Source of the DNA: Chloroflexota bacterium
GTDB lineage: Bacteria > Chloroflexota > UBA5177 > JANWHV01
Length of the DNA: 9,817 bases
Reading direction: 5' to 3'
NCBI GenBank assembly: GCA_025450375.1
Contig: JANWHO010000194.1
Span: forward strand, 1 to 9,817
Shown here: one piece after another, positions 1 to 4,299 of the stretch
Layout: every line of letters starts with the position of its first letter
Numbering within the stretch: position 1 is the first letter of the stretch
Translations under genes and position numbers: made by a program
The notes under the pieces: generated by a model
The model's database searches: none
What the model was told of the DNA's origin: nothing
Seen by the model: the letters and a program-made list of their open reading frames with translations, nothing else

Positions 1-137
1 ACCGACTCGAAGAGGTGCAGAACGTGCTCTGCGCACGCGGCAGCCCACCAAGCCAGGAGCCGATGGTCGGCGTCGGTGAGCGTCCCCCCGCGGCGGATGG
101 TGATGAAGCGAGGATCGCGCTCTTTCGGGAGGATCAC
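1..137 (-). CDS. Imm-5-like putative immunity protein, N-terminal part (partial)
   Basis: The first 45 codons of a minus-strand gene that leaves the window at base 1. The start is the GTG at 137-135: an in-frame TAG lies seven codons upstream and no other start falls between. The visible protein contains DPRFITIRRGGTLTDADHRL followed by a Trp/Ala-rich helix ending CAEHVLHLFES. From memory this resembles the N-terminus of proteins annotated 'putative immunity protein' (Imm-5-like domain), which are small, helical, usually about 150-200 residues, and of unproven biochemical role. No toxin gene is visible next to it; the upstream neighbour on the same strand is the VOC remnant, 129 bp away. A weak AGCAGGG sequence could serve as ribosome binding site. 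The family call rests on recognition of a short segment only; the reading frame itself is more certain. Confidence 0.55.
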   Translation of the reverse strand, partial: MILPKERDPRFITIRRGGTLTDADHRLLAWWAAACAEHVLHLFES

Positions 138-143
138 GGCTGT

Positions 144-177
144 ACCCTGCTACGTACATCTGCCCAACGGGCAGGGT
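144..177 (-). promoter_or_regulatory. Alternative hairpins in the leader of the Imm-5-like gene
   Basis: Two mutually exclusive perfect stems lie just upstream of the GTG start. CTGCCC (160-165) pairs with GGGCAG (169-174) across a 3-nt loop. ACCCTGC (144-150) pairs with GCAGGGT (171-177). On the minus-strand RNA the 3' arm of the longer stem includes the AGCAGGG that would be the ribosome binding site. This could modulate translation, or simply be chance in GC-rich DNA. Confidence 0.25.
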
Positions 178-266
178 GCAGCCGCCTCGTAGACCGGTTC
201 AAGACGGCCCAGCGGATGACGGTGTAGACCAGCGCGGGTACGCTCTGTGGTTCGACAAGTCGCGCT

Positions 267-518
267 TTACCTGATCTGCTCAGCCACCTCGAGAATTATG
301 CCCTCCGGCCCACGAACGTAGCAGAGCTTATACGTGCCTTCAAAGTCTTGTATCTCACTCAAGGTTTCCGACCCTTTCTCTTTCAGCTTGGCAACAACCG
401 CCTCGATATCCTCAACGGCAAAGGCGATATGCCGGACACCCAGGGTATTCGCCAACGGTTGCTGGATACCGTTCTCGTCTGACGGCGTATGGTATTTGAT
501 GAGCTCGTGAGCATTTCC
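267..518 (-). pseudogene. VOC-family (glyoxalase-fold) protein, C-terminal remnant
   Basis: An 83-codon open frame ends at TAA (267-269) and has lost its 5' end. It reads GNAHELIKYHTPSDENGIQQ and then a second βαβββ unit, with RHIAFAVEDIEAVVAKLKEKG, a short strand region, YKLCYVRGPEGIILEVAEQ and the stop. This matches the C-terminal half of single-domain VOC proteins (glyoxalase I / bleomycin-resistance / dioxygenase superfamily); RGPEGIILEV holds the usual metal-binding Glu (the final E). The conserved 'DP(D)GN' turn that should precede AHELIKYH is cut after its last two residues: the codon before GGA is TGA, and the tail of a transposase gene begins 4 bp further on. The usual starts in such trimmed frames (for example TTG at 455) are not genuine. 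With half the fold missing the gene is almost certainly inactive. Confidence 0.8.
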
Positions 519-522
519 TCAC

Positions 523-867
523 TCAAGCGAGGCCCTCCCAGCAATGCGCGAGGACCCGTTTGGGGGAGCGGCTGAGGTCGGGACGGCCAGCCTGGTGGGC
601 GGCCAGCCCGACGAGGAGGACGGCGGTGTAGGGCAGAGCCACGCGGGTGGTCAGGGCGGCCCAGCCGGCCAGGGGTGGCCGTTGCAGGCGGAAGAAGAGG
701 AAGACGCGGGCAAAGAAGCGTTCGATGCTCGAGCGCTTGCCCAATTCCTGCCTGGTCCCGGTGGACGGGAGGCACGAGCGCTGCTTGGTCCGTTTCGGGT
801 TCCAGGGGATCACGGCGCTGGCCCCCAGGGTCTGGTGAATCCAGGCGATGAGGGCGCGGCCCCAGCA
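523..867 (-). pseudogene. IS4/IS5-type DDE transposase, C-terminal remnant
   Basis: A 114-residue tail of a transposase, opened by a TGA (870-868) in the same frame and ended by TGA (525-523). It reads GRALIAWIHQTLGASAVIPW, NPKRTKQR, then a basic segment with RQELGKRSSIERFFARVFLF and a final Ala/Leu/Val-rich helix ending RSPKRVLAHCWEGLA. The 'IPWNPKR' strand, the 'R..IER.F' helix that normally carries the last catalytic Glu of the DDE triad, and the hydrophobic C-terminal helix are typical of IS4/IS5-like transposases. The two Asp-bearing parts are absent, so it cannot be active. The 5' break lies near 870-902, beside the outer end of the second element at 903. The 3' end sits within about 5 bp of the truncated VOC frame, suggesting the element end coincides with that junction. 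Exact IS family not determined. Confidence 0.75.
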
Positions 868-902
868 TCAGGCTGTTTTGTGCCAGTACCGACGAGCGAC
901 TC

Positions 903-933
903 CCTGTACCGTCCGAATAACCGATTGCTCAGG
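903..933 (+). repeat. Left terminal inverted repeat of the IS remnant
   Basis: It begins CCTGTACCGTCC and ends GCTCAGG. It matches the reverse complement of 1637-1667 at 20 of 31 ungapped positions, with the best blocks at the outer six bases (CCTGTA), GTCC, and the inner TCAGG. It contains the transposase stop codon. Confidence 0.5.
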
Positions 934-1542
934 CGGCAGGGCGATAGTAATCGTGCAGGATGCCGTCCAGCCCATCGTGACGCTCGATGGGCCCGTGGCG
1001 CGGACCCTGGGCCAGCGGCACCGGACATGCCTGGCCCAGGCCCTTGGGCGCCGGCGGGATCCGGTGCCGCTTGAGCACAGCGCTGATCGTCGAGCGACCC
1101 ACCCGACAGCCCAGCTTGGCCAGCTCGCCCGCGATGCGGCGGTAGCCCCACGCCGGGTTCTCGCGCGCCAGCCGCGGGATTAGCGCCTCGAGCTCGGCGG
1201 TGATCGGCGGCCTGTCCGGTGCCCGGCGACGGCGGAAGGTCCACTTGCGGCGGACCAGCTCCCGGTGCCAGCGCAGGGCGGTCTCCGGGCTGAAGAGCTG
1301 GAGGCCCCCCGCACGCGCGAGCGCGCCTCGGCCGGCAGGGAGCGCACCTTGCCGGCGAGGACGGCCAGGCCCAGCTTCTCCCAGCGGGTGGGGCGCACCG
1401 GCCGCGCCTGGGCGCGCTGGAGGATGGCGAGCTGCCGGCGGAGCAGGAGGATCTCCAGCTCCTTGTCACGGGCGGACCGCAAGCGCAGGGTGGCGAGATC
1501 GACGAGCCAGGAGAGCAGCGAGGCGAGCACGAAGAAGAACAT
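929..1542 (-). pseudogene. Integrase-core (rve-type) transposase, frameshifted, DDE domain deleted
   Basis: The gene starts at ATG 1542-1540 (GGGAG directly upstream) with a hydrophobic stretch MFFFVLASLLSWLVDLATLR, then RSARDKELEILLLRRQLAIL, typical of the N-terminus of single-ORF integrase-core transposases. After 78 codons the frame breaks at a run of six G (C 1305-1310 on the plus strand). One base shifted, it continues LFSPETALRWHRELVRRKW, then a helix-turn-helix region with ARENPAWGYRRIAGELAKLG and RSTISAVLKRHRIPPAP. Here the catalytic domain should begin ('ILATDFFTV...'). Instead the frame runs within about 15 residues into IERHDGLDGILHDYYRPAA and a stop (931-929), the usual extreme C-terminus of this family ('RRDxLGGLLHEYxRAA'). 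The simplest reading is an in-frame internal deletion of the DDE core near base 1050 plus a one-base loss in the G run. Family resemblance is from memory. Confidence 0.75.
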
Positions 1543-1636
1543 CTCCCGTCCATCCACTGGTGGATCCTCGCACAGGATAGCAGGCCGCAGGCCGCTCCGC
1601 CGCGCGGGTCGCAAGGCCGGACGACCGGGCTCGTCT

Positions 1637-1667
1637 CCTGAAGAATGCAATTATTGGACATTACAGG
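1637..1667 (-). repeat. Right terminal inverted repeat of the IS remnant
   Basis: Read on the minus strand it begins CCTGTAATGTCC and ends TTCAGG, pairing with the left repeat. It lies about 95 bp upstream of the transposase start, where a promoter end of the element is expected. Confidence 0.5.
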
Positions 1668-1678
1668 TTATTCAAGGT

Positions 1679-1705
1679 ACCGCGCCGGCTCTAGGATGGC
1701 GCGGT
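1679..1705. repeat. Inverted repeat (8-bp stem) just outside the IS remnant
   Basis: ACCGCGCC (1679-1686) and GGCGCGGT (1698-1705) are perfect complements with an 11-nt loop. On the plus strand it is followed by CTGTTCCTTGT, a poor U-tract, so it could be a weak terminator shielding the downstream reductase from readthrough, or a structural remnant of the insertion. Confidence 0.35.
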
Positions 1706-1732
1706 CTGTTCCTTGTCCCGAGAAGATTCCCA

Positions 1733-1750
1733 CGGCGCGTACTCGCGCCG
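1733..1750. repeat. Hairpin, 7-bp GC stem with TACT loop
   Basis: CGGCGCG (1733-1739), TACT, CGCGCCG (1744-1750): a perfect stem about 100 bp upstream of the aldo/keto reductase start. There is no U-tract on either strand. It may be an operator-like dyad or a leader hairpin. Confidence 0.35.
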
Positions 1751-1779
1751 GGCCGTCACCCTCGGCGCGGCAACCAGAT

Positions 1780-1792
1780 ACCCTACTAGGGT
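1780..1792. promoter_or_regulatory. 13-bp palindrome ACCCTACTAGGGT upstream of mgrA-like gene
   Basis: A perfect 6+1+6 dyad, 54 bp before the ATG. Its right half (CTAGGG, 1786-1791) is complementary to a further CCCTAG at 1823-1828, just before the ribosome binding site. It could be an operator, or the pair could form a leader stem enclosing most of the untranslated region. No convincing -35/-10 pair was found around it. Confidence 0.35.
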
Positions 1793-1846
1793 CGCATGCA
1801 TGGCATGGGACACGGCCGGAATCCCTAGACTTTGAGGAGGGTGAGC

Positions 1847-2872
1847 ATGACCTATCAGCCCGCGCCAGATCGCTACGCCAACATGACCTATCAACGCTGC
1901 GGCCGGAGTGGATTGCGGTTGCCCGCGATCTCCCTCGGTCTCTGGCACAATTTTGGCCACGACCGCGCGCTGGACAGCCAGCGCGCCATCCTGCGCCGCG
2001 CCTTCGATCTGGGGGTGACCCACTTCGACCTGGCAAACAACTATGGACCGCCCTATGGCTCGGCCGAGGAGAACTTTGGCCGCATTTTCGCCTCGGATCT
2101 CCGGCCCTACCGTGATGAACTGGTGATCTCCACCAAGGCCGGGTACGACATGTGGCCGGGACCGTACGGGGAATGGGGCTCGCGGAAGTATCTGACCGCC
2201 AGTCTGGATCAGTCGCTCAAGCGGATGGGCCTGGAGTACGTCGATATCTTCTACTCCCATCGCTTCGATCCCGAAACACCGCTCGAGGAGACGATGGGCG
2301 CCCTTGACGCGGCGGTGCGGGCCGGCAAGGCCCTCTACGCGGGCATTTCCTCCTACTCCGGAGCCAAGACGCGGGAGGCAGCCGCGATCTTGCGTGCCCT
2401 GGGGACGCCGCTGCTGATCCACCAGCCGTCCTACTCCTTGCTGAACCGCTGGATCGAGGAGGATTTGCTGGACGCCCTGGAGGACGTGGGCGCGGGCTGT
2501 ATCGTGTTCTCGCCCCTGGCCCAGGGCATGCTGAGCGACAAGTATCTCTCCGGCATCCCCCAGGGATCCAGAGCCAGCGAGAATACGTCGTTGTCCCCCA
2601 AGCTGCTGACCGAGGAGAATCTGGCGCGGATCCGGGGCCTGAAGGCGATCGCGGATCGGCGCGGCCAGTCGCTGGCCCAGATGGCCCTGGCCTGGACCCT
2701 CCGTGACCCCAGAGTCACCTCGACCCTGATTGGGGTGAGCAGCGTGGCGCAACTGGAGGATAGCCTGGGCGCGCTGGAGAAGCGGGAGTTTAGCCAGGAG
2801 GAGCTGATCGAGATTGATCGCTACGCGGCCGAGGGGAAAATTAACCTCTGGGCGGCCTCCAGCGCGGTCTGA
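1847..2872 (+). CDS. mgrA: Aldo/keto reductase, MgrA/YghZ type (L-glyceraldehyde 3-phosphate reductase-like)
   Basis: A 341-residue cytosolic (β/α)8 NADPH-dependent aldehyde reductase. The protein follows the E. coli YghZ pattern closely from its first residues: YQP..DRY..M.Y.RCGRSG (residues 3-22), LPAISLGLWHNFG (25-37), FDLANNYGPPYGSAEENFGR (60-79), STKAGYDMWPGPYGEWGSRK (95-114), LEYVDIFYSHRFDPETPLEE (129-148). The catalytic tetrad is complete: Asp61, Tyr66, Lys97, His138. Later conserved pieces are LLIHQPSYSLLNRW, FSPLAQGMLSDKYL and SQEELIEID near the end. YghZ-type enzymes reduce L-glyceraldehyde 3-phosphate and methylglyoxal; the substrate here is inferred. The ATG at 1847 is chosen because GAGGAGG lies at 1834-1840, six bases upstream, and because the N-terminus matches YghZ; a TTG at 1832 would place the start inside that binding site. 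MTYQ occurs twice (residues 1 and 13). It is a single-gene unit ending in a hairpin, convergent with the LLM gene. Confidence 0.92.
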   Translation: MTYQPAPDRYANMTYQRCGRSGLRLPAISLGLWHNFGHDRALDSQRAILRRAFDLGVTHFDLANNYGPPYGSAEENFGRIFASDLRPYRDELVISTKAGYDMWPGPYGEWGSRKYLTASLDQSLKRMGLEYVDIFYSHRFDPETPLEETMGALDAAVRAGKALYAGISSYSGAKTREAAAILRALGTPLLIHQPSYSLLNRWIEEDLLDALEDVGAGCIVFSPLAQGMLSDKYLSGIPQGSRASENTSLSPKLLTEENLARIRGLKAIADRRGQSLAQMALAWTLRDPRVTSTLIGVSSVAQLEDSLGALEKREFSQEELIEIDRYAAEGKINLWAASSAV

Positions 2873-2886
2873 TTCGAGCAGGGACA

Positions 2887-2916
2887 CCGGGATAGCCGGT
2901 TCTCCCGCTATCCCGG
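2887..2916. terminator. Bidirectional hairpin terminator between convergent genes
   Basis: CCGGGATAGC (2887-2896) and GCTATCCCGG (2907-2916) form a perfect 10-bp stem with a 10-nt loop, 14 bases after the reductase stop and 58 bases beyond the LLM stop. Neither side carries a good U-run, so it may act as a weak or factor-aided terminator. Its place between convergent genes supports the role. Confidence 0.6.
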
Positions 2917-2974
2917 CGGCCCTTCATGCGCCGTGGCGGAGTGCCCAGCAGATCTGGTCGACCGCCCGGCGCCA

Positions 2975-3988
2975 TCAACTCCGCGTCAAACCAAACCGTT
3001 CGGCCAGCAGTTCATAGGACCGTAGTCGATCCTGGTGCCGATGGATCATGGTCATAACCATCAACTCGTCGGCGCGCGTGTGATCGATGAGCGCCCGCAG
3101 CCGCCTCTCTACCGTCTCCGAGCTACCCACCGTGCGGTGCGACTGGTATGCCTGAATCTGAGCCCGCTCCGCCGCCGTGTAGGGATAGGCACGGGCCTCG
3201 GCTGGGCTGGGGAGCAGGCCGGGGCGGCCACTCCGGAGGCGGAGAAAGGCCAGGTCCATCGACGATCCCAACTCCTCGGCCTCGGCGTCGGTACCCGCGC
3301 ATACAACCGAGACCGTGAGGATGGTCCGCGGGGCCGGGAGGTGAGAGGATGGCTTGAAGTGTTCGCGGTAGGCGCGCATGGCCGGCACCGCGTACTCGGG
3401 GCTGATGTGATGAGCGAAGGCGAAGCCCATCCCCTGCTCGGCGGCCATCAGCGCGCTGTAATCACTGGAGCCAAGCAGCCAGATGGGCGGCAGCGACACA
3501 TCGTTGGGAACGGCGGTGACGGTCTGGAAGAGATGACCGTCGGGGAACTGGTTCCGCGAGAAGGCCAGCACCTCCGCCAGTTGCGCCGGGAAATCCCCGG
3601 CCCCAAGAGCCTTGGGCGAACGGCGGAGCGCGAGAGCGGTTACCTGGTCGGTGCCGGGGGCGCGTCCGATTCCCAGGTCGATCCGGTCCGGATGCAGGGC
3701 TTCCAGGACGCGGAAGGTCTCCACTACCTTCAAGGGCGTATGATTGGGGAGCATGATGCCGCCCGAGCCAACGCGGATGCGCGTGGTGGCGCTCGCCACA
3801 TGCCCAATCAGGATTTCAGGGGCCGAGCTGGCTACGCCGGGCATGTTGTGATGCTCGGCCAGCCAGAAGCGAGTGTAGCCAAGGCGGTCAGCCAGCCGCG
3901 CCAGATCAATAGTGTTCCGCAGAGCCTCGGGGCTGGTCGAACCGGAGGAGACGGGCGAGAGATCAAGAACCGAAATCGGCAGGGCCAT
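2975..3988 (-). CDS. LLM-class flavin-dependent oxidoreductase (luciferase-like monooxygenase)
   Basis: A 337-residue protein with the bacterial-luciferase TIM-barrel fold, of the single-component group annotated 'MsnO8 family' or YhbW-like. Visible signatures are SVLDLSPVSSGSTSPEALRN at residues 6-25, FWLAEHHNMPG at 41-51 (the His pair of the group's flavin pocket), RIRVGSGGIMLPNHTPLKVV at 70-89, DRIDLGIGRAPGTD at 101-114, and IWLLGSSDYSA in the middle. These enzymes use reduced FMN or F420 for oxidation or hydroxylation; neither cofactor nor substrate can be decided here. The ATG at 3988 is supported by AAGAGGAA six bases upstream. No flavin reductase partner is adjacent. The gene converges on the mgrA-like gene and diverges from the c-di-GMP gene across a 311-bp gap. 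Length and motifs are normal, with no sign of damage. Confidence 0.9.
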   Translation of the reverse strand: MALPISVLDLSPVSSGSTSPEALRNTIDLARLADRLGYTRFWLAEHHNMPGVASSAPEILIGHVASATTRIRVGSGGIMLPNHTPLKVVETFRVLEALHPDRIDLGIGRAPGTDQVTALALRRSPKALGAGDFPAQLAEVLAFSRNQFPDGHLFQTVTAVPNDVSLPPIWLLGSSDYSALMAAEQGMGFAFAHHISPEYAVPAMRAYREHFKPSSHLPAPRTILTVSVVCAGTDAEAEELGSSMDLAFLRLRSGRPGLLPSPAEARAYPYTAAERAQIQAYQSHRTVGSSETVERRLRALIDHTRADELMVMTMIHRHQDRLRSYELLAERFGLTRS

Positions 3989-4094
3989 GGGACATTCCTC
4001 TTGATGACGGTGGAAGCGGCGGCAAAAATGCTCGAGGGTGCGTCGCGAAGCGAATGGTGCTCCTTCACAGTATGCCGTTGCTTCCCGCTAACCG

Positions 4095-4110
4095 GCCGCC
4101 TCGAGGCGGC
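4095..4110. promoter_or_regulatory. 16-bp perfect palindrome GCCGCCTCGAGGCGGC
   Basis: A loop-free dyad centred on CTCGAG, about 107 bp upstream of the LLM start and 190 bp upstream of the GGDEF/EAL start. Its position between divergent genes fits an operator for a dimeric regulator, but no second copy was seen in the window. Confidence 0.35.
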
Positions 4111-4285
4111 GGGACATTCGGCGGAGCCCCGCGCGGCCCTTCTCGCTTGCCGGGGCAATTTGGCCTATGCCGGAGGGCGCTCTCTCTGGTGATGCCGCCA
4201 TCCGGGATAGACCGAACAGGGGATTGTGCGGCCGGGTGCCCCGGCTGATGATCGGTCCATCTATCTGGAAGTCCGAGCCAGCGGG

Positions 4286-4292
4286 AAGGAGG
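4286..4292 (+). promoter_or_regulatory. Ribosome binding site AAGGAGG deciding the GGDEF/EAL start
   Basis: A perfect Shine-Dalgarno match. It lies 7 bases before GTG 4300, only 4 before TTG 4297 and 22 before ATG 4315, so GTG 4300 is the preferred start. Confidence 0.75.
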
Positions 4293-4299
4293 CGCCTTG

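Larger units (their letters stand above)
903..1667 (-). mobile_element. Internally deleted IS3/IS481-like insertion element
   Basis: About 765 bp bounded by imperfect 31-bp inverted repeats (903-933 and 1637-1667; 20 of 31 positions identical without gaps). It holds one decayed transposase gene running from the right end toward the left, whose stop codon lies inside the left repeat, as in compact IS elements. Complete elements with this type of transposase are usually roughly 1.2-1.5 kb, so some 600-700 bp appear to be missing, matching the absent DDE domain. I see no target-site duplication: the outer flanks read GCGACTC on the left and TTATTCA on the right. That fits an old insertion, a rearrangement, or wrongly placed ends. 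Confidence 0.6.
3989..4299. other. Divergent intergenic region with dyads; no gene seen
   Basis: About 310 bp separate the LLM start (minus) from the c-di-GMP gene start (plus). I see no convincing open frame. It must hold two promoters, but no clear -35/-10 pair stands out; TTGCCG at 4147 and TATGCC at 4166 are only 13 bp apart. It contains a 16-bp perfect palindrome at 4095-4110 and a small hairpin GCCGGG-TGC-CCCGGC at 4231-4245, about 40 bp before the ribosome binding site. Confidence 0.5.

Noticed and set aside
15..227. 70-codon plus-strand frame at the left edge
   Set aside because: It overlaps the better supported minus-strand Imm-5-like start and its leader; no motif or ribosome binding site was seen.
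871..937. Minus-strand reading LPPEQSVIRTVQGVARRYWH after the transposase tail
   Set aside because: It is a short overlap frame running across the left inverted repeat into the flank. Although open, it matches nothing I know and is best seen as non-coding IS end.
1668..1846. Possible missing 5' half of the VOC gene or of the IS4/IS5-type transposase
   Set aside because: Minus-strand translations here show no VOC or transposase similarity, so the lost parts are not on this side of the debris.
1691..2887. 398-codon minus-strand open frame over the mgrA-like gene
   Set aside because: It is antisense to a well-conserved aldo/keto reductase with a full catalytic tetrad. Its translation is low-complexity Arg/Gly/Gln-rich with no recognisable motif, as expected for a shadow frame in GC-rich DNA.
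3035..4192. 385-codon plus-strand open frame over the LLM gene
   Set aside because: It is a shadow of the conserved LLM flavoprotein on the other strand; no ribosome binding site and no family-like motif.
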